Shown piece after piece: positions 21,023-30,296 of a stretch of DNA of 64,000 bases. The notes under the pieces are model-generated. The model had not been told where the DNA came from, searched no databases, and was given only the letters and a program-made list of their open reading frames with translations. The number at the start of each line of letters is the position of its first letter. The stretch's first letter is position 1. A program made the translations under genes and the position numbers. The DNA is taken from positions 1 through 64,000 of the forward strand of contig JAEZYE010000050.1 in the NCBI GenBank assembly GCA_023419315.1, read 5' to 3'. Origin of the DNA: Pseudomonadota bacterium. GTDB lineage: Bacteria; Pseudomonadota; Gammaproteobacteria; Xanthomonadales; Xanthomonadaceae.

Positions 21023-21060
21023 CAACACTCCACGCCATTCAACGACACGCCGGAGGGGCC

Positions 21061-22422
21061 ATGTCGACGTCTTACCGTTTCCCCGAGAACTTCATCTGGG
21101 GCAGTGCCACCGCGGCCTACCAGATCGAAGGCTCGCCGCTGGCCGACGGCGCCGGTCCCAGCATCTGGCAGCGTTTCGCGCACACGCCGGGCCGCATGCT
21201 CAACAACGACAACGGCGACGTCGCGTGCGATCACTACCGCCGCTGGCGCGAAGACATCGCGCTGATGAAAGAGCTCGGCATGCAGGCGTACCGCTTCAGC
21301 GTGTCCTGGAGCCGCGTGATGCCGGAAGGCCGCGGCCGGGTCAACCAGAAGGGCCTGGACTTCTACGAGCGCCTGGTCGACACGCTGCTGGAAAACGGCA
21401 TCCAGCCGACCGCCACCCTCTTCCACTGGGATCTGCCTGCCGCGCTCGACGATCGCGGCGGCTGGCTCAATCCGGACATCGCGGACTGGTTCGCCGAATA
21501 CAGCGAAGTGATGTTCAAGCGGCTCGACGGGCGCATCAAGCGCTGGGCCACGCTCAACGAACCGTGGGTGGTCACCGACGGCGGCTACCTGCACGGCGCG
21601 CTGGCGCCGGGCCATCGCAATCGTTTTGAAGCGCCCATCGCCTCGCACCACCTGCTGCGATCGCATGGCAAGTCGGTGCAGGCCTATCGCGCGATCGGCA
21701 AGCATGAAATCGGCCTGGTGGTGAACATCGAGCCGAAGTATCCGGCCAGCGACAGCCCGGAGGATCTGGCCGCGACGCGGCGCGCCGAGGCCTACATGAA
21801 CCGGCAATACCTGGACCCGGTGTTCCTCGGCAGCTATCCGGAAGAGATGCGCGAGATCTTCGGCGAAGCGTGGCCGGAGTGGCCGCAGGCGGACATGGAT
21901 CTGATCCGCCAGCCGCTCGACTTCATCGGCGTCAACTACTACACGCGCAACGTCGCGCGGCATGACGAATCCAACTGGCCGCTCAAGGTCTCGCCGGTCC
22001 GCCAGAACCAGCACACCTATACCGAAACCGGTTGGGAGGTATTCCCGCAGGGACTGACCGATACGCTGACGTGGGTGAAGGATCGCTACGGCAATCCGAA
22101 GGTCTTCATCACCGAGAACGGCGCCGCTTTCTTCGATCCGCCGAAGGCCGAGCGCGGCCGCGTGCGCGATCCGCTGCGCGTGAGCTACCTGCGCCAGCAC
22201 CTGCGCGCCGTCCATGCCGCCATCCAGGCCGGCTGCGACATCCAGGGCTATTACGTGTGGTCGCTGCTGGACAATCTGGAATGGTCACTGGGCTATTCCA
22301 AACGCTTCGGTATTGTCCACGTGGACTTCGAAACCCAGACCCGCACACCGAAGGACAGTGCACGCTATTATGCGAAGGCCGTGGCCAGCCACGGCGAGTC
22401 ACTGGCCAACGAGGACGATTGA
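21061..22422 (+). CDS. GH1 family beta-glucosidase
   Basis: A 453-residue glycoside hydrolase family 1 enzyme without a signal peptide, so it hydrolyses beta-glucosides in the cytoplasm after import. The acid/base is Glu167 in TLNEPW, the nucleophile is Glu352 in ITENG, and the N-terminal FIWGSATAAYQIEG signature is intact. Strong Shine-Dalgarno GGAGGGG just before ATG 21061. A LacI-type operator lies 39 bases upstream. Glucokinase follows after 58 bases, then edd and eda, which fits glucose release, phosphorylation and Entner-Doudoroff breakdown. Linkage preference cannot be read from the sequence. Confidence 0.96.
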   Translation: MSTSYRFPENFIWGSATAAYQIEGSPLADGAGPSIWQRFAHTPGRMLNNDNGDVACDHYRRWREDIALMKELGMQAYRFSVSWSRVMPEGRGRVNQKGLDFYERLVDTLLENGIQPTATLFHWDLPAALDDRGGWLNPDIADWFAEYSEVMFKRLDGRIKRWATLNEPWVVTDGGYLHGALAPGHRNRFEAPIASHHLLRSHGKSVQAYRAIGKHEIGLVVNIEPKYPASDSPEDLAATRRAEAYMNRQYLDPVFLGSYPEEMREIFGEAWPEWPQADMDLIRQPLDFIGVNYYTRNVARHDESNWPLKVSPVRQNQHTYTETGWEVFPQGLTDTLTWVKDRYGNPKVFITENGAAFFDPPKAERGRVRDPLRVSYLRQHLRAVHAAIQAGCDIQGYYVWSLLDNLEWSLGYSKRFGIVHVDFETQTRTPKDSARYYAKAVASHGESLANEDD

Positions 22423-22480
22423 CGCGGATGCGGCGGATTACTTTTTGCGGCTTTGAACCCCACTTCGAGAAGTACGCCGC

Positions 22481-23482
22481 ATGAGTAGCGACAGACGCGT
22501 TCTGCTCGCCGACATCGGCGGGACCAATGCGCGTTTTGCGTTGGCGGACACGCATGCGGCTGCGCCGCTGCTGGACGACACCGTGCGCGGTTTCGCCGTC
22601 GCCGATTTTCCTTCGCTCGCCGACGCCGCGCAGCATTACCTCGATGACATCCGCGCCGAGCTCGGCAACATCGAAGTGCGCCACGGCGTGTTCGCGGTGG
22701 CCGGCCGGGTCGATGGCGACGAAGCGCGCATCACCAACCATCCCTGGGTGATCTCGCTGTCGCGCACGCGCGATGCGCTCGGCTTCGACGGCCTGCGACT
22801 GGTTAACGATTTCGCGGCGCAGGCGATGGCTCTGCCGCTGCTCGGGCGCCACGACGTGGTCAGCATCGGCATTCCCGAATGGACGCCGGGCCCGGTGCTG
22901 GAGCACTGCACGTATGGCGTCATCGGCCCGGGCACCGGGCTGGGCGTGGGTGGACTGATCATTCGCGACGGCCAGCATTTCCCGCTCGAGACCGAAGGCG
23001 GCCACGTCAGTTTCGCGCCGGGCACGCCGCAGGAAATCGAAATCCTGCAGCGGCTGTCCGCGCAGTTCGGCCGGGTGTCAATTGAACGCCTGATCTGCGG
23101 GCCGGGCCTGGTCAACCTGCATCGCGCGCTCAGCGAAATCGCGGGCGAGGATCCGGGCAACCTGCAACCGTCCGACGTCACCGCGCGCGCCGCGGCCGGC
23201 GATGTCCGCAGCGCGAACGCAATCGATGTGTTCTGTGCGGTGTTCGGCGCAGTGGCCGGCGACCTCGTGCTCACGCTCGGCGCCTGGGACGGCGTGTTCC
23301 TCACTGGCGGGCTGGTTCCCAAGCTGCTGACCTCGCTGCAGCATTCCGGCTTCCGCCAGCGCTTCGAACACAAGGGCCGTTTTTCCGCCACGATGGGACG
23401 CGTGCCGACACTGGCCATCGTCCATCCGCGCCCCGGTCTGCTGGGCGCGGCCGCGATCGCGGTCGAGAGCTGGCGCGACTGA
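22481..23482 (+). CDS. glk: glucokinase
   Basis: A 333-residue ATP-dependent glucokinase of the bacterial Glk family (glucose to glucose-6-phosphate). The phosphate motif LADIGGTNARF is at residues 9-19; LVNDFAAQAMALP, GPGTGLGVGG and the ETEGGHVSF region follow, and TGGLVPKLL is near the C-terminus. No ROK-type CXCGXXGC motif, so it is a Glk rather than a ROK kinase. GAGAAG lies about 10 bases before the ATG. It sits 58 bases after the GH1 beta-glucosidase, in the same direction, and would phosphorylate the glucose that enzyme releases. Confidence 0.95.
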   Translation: MSSDRRVLLADIGGTNARFALADTHAAAPLLDDTVRGFAVADFPSLADAAQHYLDDIRAELGNIEVRHGVFAVAGRVDGDEARITNHPWVISLSRTRDALGFDGLRLVNDFAAQAMALPLLGRHDVVSIGIPEWTPGPVLEHCTYGVIGPGTGLGVGGLIIRDGQHFPLETEGGHVSFAPGTPQEIEILQRLSAQFGRVSIERLICGPGLVNLHRALSEIAGEDPGNLQPSDVTARAAAGDVRSANAIDVFCAVFGAVAGDLVLTLGAWDGVFLTGGLVPKLLTSLQHSGFRQRFEHKGRFSATMGRVPTLAIVHPRPGLLGAAAIAVESWRD

Positions 23483-23870
23483 GCTCGCCAGAATGACGGA
23501 GCCCGGACCGGGCTCCTGAAGCATTGCCGCGTGATCAGCGCCGGATGCACGTCCGGGCCCGTTTTCCGCGCGCGATATGGAAATGCCCCCTGCATGAGTG
23601 CGCGCGTGCACACGGTGCAGCGCATTGCGCTTCTTTCCCGCTGATTCACGCTGGTCTGCCTTTGGTCACTTTCATTGACCCTGCAAAAGGTGGAGAGTGT
23701 GTGCGTTCCGTTGTGCGCCACCGGCTGGCGACGACGTCGGCCTGCATCGCGCTGGCCGGATCGTTTCCTTGATGTCAGGCCCGATCCGCCGGTCGCTCTC
23801 TCCCGCACGACCACGTCCCGCCGACGGTTGCTGCCGCACAATCTCCCCTCTCGCAGTCCAGCCGACGCCA
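23483..23870 (+). other. spacer between glk and edd
   Basis: 388 bases without a convincing gene. Just after glk is a hairpin, GGAGCCC (23498-23504), 5 bases, GGGCTCC (23510-23516), without a T run. At 23664-23680 is an inverted repeat GGTCA-N7-TGACC. No match to the TGNAANCGNTTNCA operator was seen. The open frame of edd extends back to 23697, but that extension is rejected. Confidence 0.4.
23664..23680. promoter_or_regulatory. inverted repeat GGTCA-N7-TGACC upstream of edd
   Basis: Five-base arms 7 bases apart, about 190 bases before the edd start. It could be an operator for the edd-eda unit. No regulator is assignable and no promoter could be fixed beside it. Confidence 0.25.
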
Positions 23871-25781
23871 ATGAGCCTGCATCCGCGCATCCAGGAAATC
23901 ACCGAACGCATCCGCCAGCGCAGCTTGCCGCTGCGGCGCGCCTACCTCGCGGGAATCGATGCCGCCAACGCAAACGGTCCCAACCGCTCGCGCCTGAGCT
24001 GCGGCAACCTCGCCCACGCATTCGCGGCCTGTGGTCCGACCGACAAGGGACGGCTGCGCGCCGATGCCACGCCCAATCTGGGCATCGTCACCGCGTACAA
24101 CGACATGCTCTCGGCGCACCAGCCGTTCGAGCACTATCCCGAGCAGATCCGCGCGGTCGCGCGCGAACTCGGCGCCACGGCGCAGGTCGCCGGTGGTGTG
24201 CCGGCGATGTGCGATGGCGTGACGCAGGGCCGCCCCGGCATGGAACTGTCGCTGTTCTCGCGCGATGTCATCGCGCAGGCGACGGCGATTTCGCTCACGC
24301 ATGACATGTTCGACGCCGCGCTCTACCTCGGCGTCTGCGACAAGATCGTGCCGGGCCTGCTGATCGGCGCGCTCGCGTTCGGCCACTTGCCTTCGGTGTT
24401 CGTACCGGCCGGTCCGATGACGCCGGGCATTCCGAACAAGAAGAAGGCCGAAGTGCGCGAGCGCTACGCGGCCGGTGAAGCATCGCGCGAAGAACTGCTG
24501 GAAGCCGAGTCGGCCAGCTATCACGCGCCCGGCACCTGCACGTTCTACGGCACCGCCAACTCCAACCAGGTACTGCTGGAAGCGATGGGCCTGCAATTGC
24601 CGGGCACGTCCTTCGTCAATCCGGATCTGCCGCTGCGCGATGTGCTGACGCGCGCGGCCGCCGAACACGCGCTGCGGATCACCGCGCTGGGCGACGACTA
24701 TCGCCCCATCGGCCATCTGGTCGACGAGCGCGCGATCGTCAATGCGATGGCCGCGCTGATGGCGACTGGCGGCTCCACCAACCACACGATCCACTGGGTC
24801 GCCGTCGCACGCGCCGCCGGCATCGTGCTGACATGGGACGACATCGATCAGATTTCGCAGATCGTGCCGTTGCTCGCGCGGGTCTATCCGAATGGCGAAG
24901 CGGACGTGAACCGGTTCGCGGCGGCGGGCGGCACCCAATACGTGTTCCGCGAACTGCTCGACGCCGGGCTCATGCACGACATCCCGACGATCATGCCCGG
25001 CGGCCTGCGCGCATTCTGCGACGAGCCGCGATTGCAGGACGGCCGTCTGGCCTATGTGCCCGGCACACGCGAAAGCGGTGATCCGGAGGTGCTGCGTCCG
25101 GCTTCGGCGCCGTTCGAAGCCCAGGGCGGCCTGCGGCTGTTGCGCGGCAATCTGGGACGTTCACTGATCAAGACCTCCGCAGTGAAGCCGGAATACCGTT
25201 TCATCGAAGCCCCGGCCGTGGTCGTCGATGATCCGCGCGCATTGAACAAGCTGCATGCGGCCGGCGTGCTTCCGCAGGACTTCGTCGCGGTCGTGCGTTA
25301 CCAGGGCCCGCGCGCCAACGGCATGCCGGAATTGCACTCGCTCGCCCCGCTGCTCGGCCTGTTGCAGAACCAGGGACGCCGCGTCGCCCTGGTCACCGAT
25401 GGCCGCCTGTCCGGCGCCTCGGGCAAGATTCCCGCGGCGATCCACCTCACCCCGGAAGCCGCGCGCGGCGGTCCGCTGGGCAAACTGCGCGAAGGCGACA
25501 TCGTGCGCCTGGATGCCGAAGCCGGCGTGCTGGAAGCACTGGTTTCCGCCGAAGAATGGAATGCGCGCGAACAGGCGCCGAACACCTCGCCGGCCGCACT
25601 GGATCTGGGACGCAACCTGTTCGCCGTCAATCGCGACGTGGTCACGCCGGCCGATCAAGGCGCGCTGTCGATCTCCTGCGGGCCGCCGTACCACAACGGA
25701 ACGTGGGAATACGATGCCGAATACGAACTCGGTGCCGTCCCCGACGCCGCCGAAGCACCGCACGAAGCCAAGGACGCCTGA
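23871..25781 (+). CDS. edd: phosphogluconate dehydratase
   Basis: A 636-residue IlvD/Edd family enzyme that converts 6-phosphogluconate to 2-keto-3-deoxy-6-phosphogluconate, the first committed step of the Entner-Doudoroff pathway; it carries an iron-sulfur cluster. Typical segments: IVTAYNDMLSAHQPFEHYP, GVPAMCDGVTQG (cluster Cys), GVCDKIVPG (cluster Cys), TCTFYGTANSNQ and GRLSGASGKIPAAIH. I start at ATG 23871 (MSLHPRIQEITERIRQRS), the family N-terminus; the open frame runs 58 codons further upstream with no conserved content. Followed after 58 bases by eda. Confidence 0.96.
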   Translation: MSLHPRIQEITERIRQRSLPLRRAYLAGIDAANANGPNRSRLSCGNLAHAFAACGPTDKGRLRADATPNLGIVTAYNDMLSAHQPFEHYPEQIRAVARELGATAQVAGGVPAMCDGVTQGRPGMELSLFSRDVIAQATAISLTHDMFDAALYLGVCDKIVPGLLIGALAFGHLPSVFVPAGPMTPGIPNKKKAEVRERYAAGEASREELLEAESASYHAPGTCTFYGTANSNQVLLEAMGLQLPGTSFVNPDLPLRDVLTRAAAEHALRITALGDDYRPIGHLVDERAIVNAMAALMATGGSTNHTIHWVAVARAAGIVLTWDDIDQISQIVPLLARVYPNGEADVNRFAAAGGTQYVFRELLDAGLMHDIPTIMPGGLRAFCDEPRLQDGRLAYVPGTRESGDPEVLRPASAPFEAQGGLRLLRGNLGRSLIKTSAVKPEYRFIEAPAVVVDDPRALNKLHAAGVLPQDFVAVVRYQGPRANGMPELHSLAPLLGLLQNQGRRVALVTDGRLSGASGKIPAAIHLTPEAARGGPLGKLREGDIVRLDAEAGVLEALVSAEEWNAREQAPNTSPAALDLGRNLFAVNRDVVTPADQGALSISCGPPYHNGTWEYDAEYELGAVPDAAEAPHEAKDA

Positions 25782-25839
25782 CCCGTCGCGTTGCGTCGAA
25801 CACACGCAACGCCCTCGCCCACGCCATCAAGCCCGGATC

Positions 25840-26496
25840 ATGACCATCGAAGCCCGCCAGCAGAAAGCCGAACAACTCCTCCGCGCCGCCGGCATCCTGC
25901 CGGTCGTCACCGTGCATTCGCTGGACGAAGCGCGCAAGGTTTCCAAGGCGCTGCTGGATGGCGGTCTGCCCGCCATCGAGCTGACGCTGCGCACGCCGGT
26001 GGCGATGGAAGCGCTGGCGATGCTCAAGCGCGAACTGCCGGACATCGTGATCGGTGCGGGCACTGTGCTCACCGTTGACCAGATGGAGCAATCCATCGCT
26101 GCGGGCGCGGATTTCCTCGTCACCCCGGGCACGACGCCGGAAATGGCGGATGCGCTCGCCAAAGCGGAGGTGCCGGTTGTGCCCGGCGCAGCGACACCGA
26201 CCGAGTTGCTCGCGCTCATGGCGCGCGGCTTCCGCGTCTGCAAGCTGTTTCCGGCCAGCGCGGTCGGCGGTCTGGCGATGCTGAAGGGACTGGCCGGTCC
26301 GTTATCGGATCTGAAGCTGTGCCCCACCGGCGGCATCGGTGAAGACACCGCCGCCGATTACCTGTCGCAACCGAATGTCGTATGCATCGGTGGTTCGTGG
26401 ATGGTGCCCAAGCCGTGGCTCGAACAGGGCCAGTGGGACAAGGTGCGCGAGAGCTCGGCCAAAGCCGCCGGCATCGTGCGCAAGGTGCGCGGCTGA
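25840..26496 (+). CDS. eda: KDPG aldolase (bifunctional 4-hydroxy-2-oxoglutarate aldolase)
   Basis: A 218-residue class I aldolase that splits 2-keto-3-deoxy-6-phosphogluconate to pyruvate and glyceraldehyde-3-phosphate. The Schiff-base lysine is Lys135 in VCKLFPAS, with Glu47 in AIELTLRT; both align with the E. coli pair (Lys133, Glu45). The start is ATG 25840; the open frame reaches back to 25255 but that part overlaps edd out of frame. It pairs with edd upstream. The convergent gene on the other strand ends only 18 bases away, with no visible terminator between them. Confidence 0.96.
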   Translation: MTIEARQQKAEQLLRAAGILPVVTVHSLDEARKVSKALLDGGLPAIELTLRTPVAMEALAMLKRELPDIVIGAGTVLTVDQMEQSIAAGADFLVTPGTTPEMADALAKAEVPVVPGAATPTELLALMARGFRVCKLFPASAVGGLAMLKGLAGPLSDLKLCPTGGIGEDTAADYLSQPNVVCIGGSWMVPKPWLEQGQWDKVRESSAKAAGIVRKVRG

Positions 26497-26514
26497 TCCG
26501 CGTCGCCTGCCGCG

Positions 26515-27192
26515 CTAGCGCAGGTGCGGCCCTTGCCCGGCCCGTTTCCACGCACGTGACAGCAACGCGAACCAGCTGACCAGCAACAGGCCCAGTTGCC
26601 ACTCCAGCGCGTTCTCGATGCGATCGCGCAGGGCGGGCTCGTCCACGATGGCGCCTGCGACGACATTGCCGATGCCCAGACACAGCATCCCTGCACACAG
26701 CACGCGCATCAGGCGCAATACGGATGCGCTGACCGCCTGCGCACGCGCGGCCCGCCGCATCCAGAGCAGCTGCGCCAGAAAGCCAAAGCCGAAATAGACC
26801 GTGACGCCATAGCGTCGCAGGAAGCCGTAAATCTCGCCCTGCGTGCCGAGGAATGCGGCATAGACGGCGAGCGCGATCGCCGAAGTGACGCCGAACATCC
26901 GCACGAGCCGCGCCATACCGTCATCGGGAATACCGTCGACACGGGCCGCCTTCCACCACACCCACGCATGCAGCGCCGCGCAGGGAATCACCAGCGCACG
27001 GAACAGCAGATTGCCGCTGCCATGGCGCGCGGCGCGGCTGATGGACGTGCATCCTTCCCAGTACGGCACGCATGCGGGCACGTAGCCTCCGCGAACCGAC
27101 AGTGCATACGCCGCATGCACCGCAAACAGGAACACCAGCGTGATCAGCAGCGGCCAGATCCAGTCATGGTTGCGGATGCGGGTTTCGCTCAT
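26515..27192 (-). CDS. predicted multi-pass membrane protein of unknown function
   Basis: A 225-residue protein with about six hydrophobic helices (first at residues 13-33, later ones near 62-80, 101-119, 128-146, 161-179 and 198-214) and a Cys-containing loop after helix 1 (VPACVPYWEGCTSI). The topology resembles Frag1/DRAM-type proteins, but I cannot assign it to a family. It begins 40 bases after the sugar permease gene on the same strand and ends beside eda. It may be the last gene of the sugar ABC operon; a transport role is only a guess from position. Confidence 0.72.
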   Translation of the reverse strand: MSETRIRNHDWIWPLLITLVFLFAVHAAYALSVRGGYVPACVPYWEGCTSISRAARHGSGNLLFRALVIPCAALHAWVWWKAARVDGIPDDGMARLVRMFGVTSAIALAVYAAFLGTQGEIYGFLRRYGVTVYFGFGFLAQLLWMRRAARAQAVSASVLRLMRVLCAGMLCLGIGNVVAGAIVDEPALRDRIENALEWQLGLLLVSWFALLSRAWKRAGQGPHLR

Positions 27193-27232
27193 CGCTCCGG
27201 CTCGTCATGAAAGCACGCGTGCGAAGGCGCGC

Positions 27233-28072
27233 TCAGCCCTTCACGCTGCCCAGCAGCAAGCCCTGGATGTAGTAACGCTGCAACAGCAGGAAAAGCAGCA
27301 GTACGGGCAGCACGGTGATCACCGCACCGGCCATCATCATCTCGACATCCATGATGTGTTCGCGCGACAGCGAAGCCAGCGCGACCGGCAGCGTGTAGTG
27401 CGCCTGATCCGTCAGCACGATCAGCGGCCACATGAAATCGTTCCACGCAGCCATGAAGGTGAAAATCGCCAGCGTCACCAGCACCGGCTTGAGCATCGGC
27501 AGCACGATGCGGAAGAAGATGCGCAGTTCGCCTGCACCGTCGATGCGCGCGGCTTCCAGCAGTTCGTCCGGAATGCTGCGCGCGTACTGCCGGACAAGGA
27601 AGATGCCGAACACGGTCGCCAGTCCCGGCACGATCACGCCGCCGAAGCTGTTCACCAGCCCCAACTGCTTCATCAGCAGGAACAGCGGCAGCATCGTCAC
27701 CTGGGCGGGAATCACCAGCGCCGCCAGCAGGATGCGGAACAACCGCTCGCGTCCACGGAAACGCAGCTTGGCGAATGCATAGCCGGCCATCGTGTTGACC
27801 AGCAGCGAGCCGAACGTGATCGCCACCGACACCAGCAGGCTGTTGGCGAAATTGCGCGCCATGCCCGTGCGTGCGAACAGCGCGCGGTAATTGTCGAGCG
27901 TTGCGCCGGTCGGCCACAGCGGCGGCGGAAAGCGGCTCGCTTCGCCCGCCGGCATGAACGACACCGACACCATCCACAGCAGCGGCGCCAGGCTGAGCGC
28001 CGCCAGCGCGACCAGCGCCAAATGGATCCACGTCGATTGCCAGCGCGTTGCACCGATTTCGCGCGTGCTCAT
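27233..28072 (-). CDS. carbohydrate ABC transporter permease (MalG type)
   Basis: A 279-residue CUT1 inner-membrane permease with six predicted helices and the EAA loop near the C-terminal half (ELLEAARIDGAGELRIFFRIVLPMLKP), which docks to the ATPase. Start at ATG 28072 (MSTREIGATRWQ). Its ATG overlaps the stop of the MalF-type gene in an ATGA, so the two are translationally coupled. The longer open frame toward 29026 is only the reverse reading of its neighbour. It works with the other permease, the binding lipoprotein upstream, and probably the ATPase at 19.8-20.9 kb. Confidence 0.94.
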   Translation of the reverse strand: MSTREIGATRWQSTWIHLALVALAALSLAPLLWMVSVSFMPAGEASRFPPPLWPTGATLDNYRALFARTGMARNFANSLLVSVAITFGSLLVNTMAGYAFAKLRFRGRERLFRILLAALVIPAQVTMLPLFLLMKQLGLVNSFGGVIVPGLATVFGIFLVRQYARSIPDELLEAARIDGAGELRIFFRIVLPMLKPVLVTLAIFTFMAAWNDFMWPLIVLTDQAHYTLPVALASLSREHIMDVEMMMAGAVITVLPVLLLFLLLQRYYIQGLLLGSVKG

Positions 28073-28953
28073 ACGGCGCCCCTTCGACGGCCAAGTCGCA
28101 GCATCAGCGTCGTCACCGCCAGAATGATCAGGAACAGCAGGAACGCCACCGCCGACGCCCGGCCCAGCTTCCACCACTTGAAGCCTTCCTCGAACATGAA
28201 ATACAGCACGCTGACCGTGCTCTGCAGCGGATCGCCGCGCGTGATCACGTAGGGTTCGGCGAACAACTGGAAGTAGCCGGACACGGTGATCACGCCGACC
28301 ACCAGCAGCACCGGCCCCAGCATCGGCAGGGTGATGTGCAGGAACTGCTTCCACTTCGATGCGCCGTCGATGCGCGCGGCCTCGTAGAGATCCTGCGGAA
28401 TCGTCTGCAGGCCGGCGAGAAAGATCACCATGTTGTAGCCGAAATTCTTCCACACGGCGAACAGGATGATCGTCGGCATCGCCCAGCGCGGATCGCCGAG
28501 CCAGTCGATCGGTGCGATACCGATATGGCCCAGCGCCCAGTTCACCAGTCCGTAGCCGGTATGGAACAGGTAGCGCCAGATGACCGCCACCGCCACCAGC
28601 GTCGTCACCACCGGTGCGAACAACGCCGTGCGGAACAGCGCCTTGAAGCGCGTCAGCGGCGCATTGAGCAGCATCGCCGCACCAAGCGATACGGCGATCG
28701 ACAGCGGCACGCCGACCACGACGAAATAGCTGGTGTTGCCGAGCGCCTTCCAGAACATCGGCGTCTGCAGCAGATCCAGGTAGTTGCCCAGTCCGACGAA
28801 GCGCAGGTGATCGCTGTCGGCCAACGCATACAGATCGAAGTCGGTCAGGCTCAGCAGCAACGCCGAAAACACAGGCAAGCCGAAGAACACGCCGAGCACG
28901 ATCAACGCGGGCGCAGCGAACAACCAGCCGGCCAGCGGGATGCGACGCGTCAC
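28069..28953 (-). CDS. carbohydrate ABC transporter permease (MalF type)
   Basis: A 294-residue CUT1 permease with six predicted membrane helices. The EAA loop reads DLYEAARIDGASKWKQFLHITLPML. Both ends overlap neighbours by 4 bases (28950-28953 with the binding protein, 28069-28072 with the MalG-type gene), showing tight translational coupling. It would form the heterodimeric channel with the next permease for import of an oligosaccharide into the cytoplasm. No large MalF-like periplasmic insert is present, as usual for CUT1 systems other than maltose. The substrate cannot be read from the sequence. Confidence 0.95.
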   Translation of the reverse strand: MTRRIPLAGWLFAAPALIVLGVFFGLPVFSALLLSLTDFDLYALADSDHLRFVGLGNYLDLLQTPMFWKALGNTSYFVVVGVPLSIAVSLGAAMLLNAPLTRFKALFRTALFAPVVTTLVAVAVIWRYLFHTGYGLVNWALGHIGIAPIDWLGDPRWAMPTIILFAVWKNFGYNMVIFLAGLQTIPQDLYEAARIDGASKWKQFLHITLPMLGPVLLVVGVITVSGYFQLFAEPYVITRGDPLQSTVSVLYFMFEEGFKWWKLGRASAVAFLLFLIILAVTTLMLRLGRRRGAV

Positions 28954-30287
28954 GGCGCGGATCCTCCAGCGCGCACCTGCTCATGCATCCAGCGCCGCTT
29001 TTCGAGGATGGCGTCGACGCGCGCATCGAGATCGCGCACCGCCTGCTCCTGGCTTTCTCCGCCGCGCACGACGCGTTCGGTCGTCAGCCGCATTTCCTGC
29101 GCGATACGCTCCCACTCCAGCACTTTCGGCGGCGGCTTCACCCGTTCGAGTTGATCGCGGAATGCACCGGCATACGGATCATGGGCCAGCTGCGGCGAAT
29201 TCCATGCACTGCGGCGCGGCGGCATGTCGCCTATCAGCGCGTGGAAGCGCTCCTGCACCTGCGGTCGCGACAGGAACTCGATCAGTTTCCACGCCGCCGC
29301 CTTGTGTTCCGAACTGCGGAAGATCACCAGATTGGTCCCGCCGGCAATACCCGCGCCGGGACCGTCCGGGCCTGGCAACGGCATCGTGCCCCATTCGTTC
29401 CTCAGGTGCGCCGGCGCGCGCTCACGGAACTCGCGGATGTTCCAGGGACCGGACAGATAGAACGCATAGAAGCCGTTGAAGAATTCGTCCCAGACATTGG
29501 AGATCTGCGTCTCCGACATCCGCGGTGCCCAGCCCTGTTCGAACATGTTGGCGTAGAAGGCCAGCGCCTTGCGGAAACCCGGACTGCTGAAATTGCCGCG
29601 GTTGCCGTCATCGCGCAGCAGCGGATCCGGTGTCTGCAACGCAAGCGAGACCTGCTGCTCGAACTCGTTGACCGGCATCAGGATCGCGTAACGCTTCGGG
29701 CCGACCTCGCGCTTGATCGCCGCCATCGCGCGCTCCCATTCCGCCCAGGTCTTCGGCGGTGTGTCGAAGCCGGCGGCACGCAGGATGTCCTTGCGATAGA
29801 ACAGCAGTCGCGTGTCCACGTACCAGGGAACACCGACCAGTTGCCCGTCCACGACTCCGGTGTCCCAGATGCCGGGGAAATAGTCCGCCGGTTCGACCAC
29901 CTTCGAAGCATCGACATACGGCTGCAGCGGTTCGAGCGTATCCAGCGCCGCGAATTCCGGAATCCAGGTGTTGCCGAGCTGGCAGACATCCGGCAGGCCT
30001 TCGGCGGCGAACGCGGTCAGCAGCTTCTCGTGCGCCGCGGTCCACGGGATGTTCTGGATCTCGACATCGATCTGCGGGTGTTCGCGCTCGAAGTCTTCGA
30101 CCAGTACGGCGACGACTTCGGCTTCGCGTCCCATCGCCCAGAAGCTGACCTTCTCACGCGTGTCCTGCTTCGCGCACGCGGCCAGCCACAGGCAGGCGAG
30201 CACCAGCCACGCGCGCCACGGCCGAGTCGCGGCAAGCGGGCATCGAGTCCGGGCGGCAGGCGAATGCTGCGGGGTCGCGGGTCGCAT
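28950..30287 (-). CDS. sugar ABC transporter substrate-binding lipoprotein
   Basis: A 445-residue extracellular solute-binding protein of family 1 (oligosaccharide type). The N-terminus is a rather long lipoprotein signal with lipobox WLAAC (Cys38). The mature part begins VSFWAMG and contains DVCQLGNTWIPEF and the ligand-cleft region VPWYVDTRLLFYRKD. It starts 9 bases after the GH144-like gene and overlaps the permease gene by 4 bases, so these form one operon. It would present oligosaccharides to the permease pair. A periplasmic binding protein for glucans fits the neighbouring endo-glucanase and beta-glucosidases. Confidence 0.95.
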   Translation of the reverse strand: MRPATPQHSPAARTRCPLAATRPWRAWLVLACLWLAACAKQDTREKVSFWAMGREAEVVAVLVEDFEREHPQIDVEIQNIPWTAAHEKLLTAFAAEGLPDVCQLGNTWIPEFAALDTLEPLQPYVDASKVVEPADYFPGIWDTGVVDGQLVGVPWYVDTRLLFYRKDILRAAGFDTPPKTWAEWERAMAAIKREVGPKRYAILMPVNEFEQQVSLALQTPDPLLRDDGNRGNFSSPGFRKALAFYANMFEQGWAPRMSETQISNVWDEFFNGFYAFYLSGPWNIREFRERAPAHLRNEWGTMPLPGPDGPGAGIAGGTNLVIFRSSEHKAAAWKLIEFLSRPQVQERFHALIGDMPPRRSAWNSPQLAHDPYAGAFRDQLERVKPPPKVLEWERIAQEMRLTTERVVRGGESQEQAVRDLDARVDAILEKRRWMHEQVRAGGSAP

Positions 30288-30296
30288 CCGCGCAGC

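Noticed and set aside
23697..23870. Upstream extension of edd by 58 codons
   Set aside because: The family N-terminus begins at 23871; the extension is Arg/Pro-rich and unlike Edd proteins.
25255..25839. Upstream extension of eda inside edd
   Set aside because: Overlaps edd in another frame; KDPG aldolases start at the equivalent of 25840.
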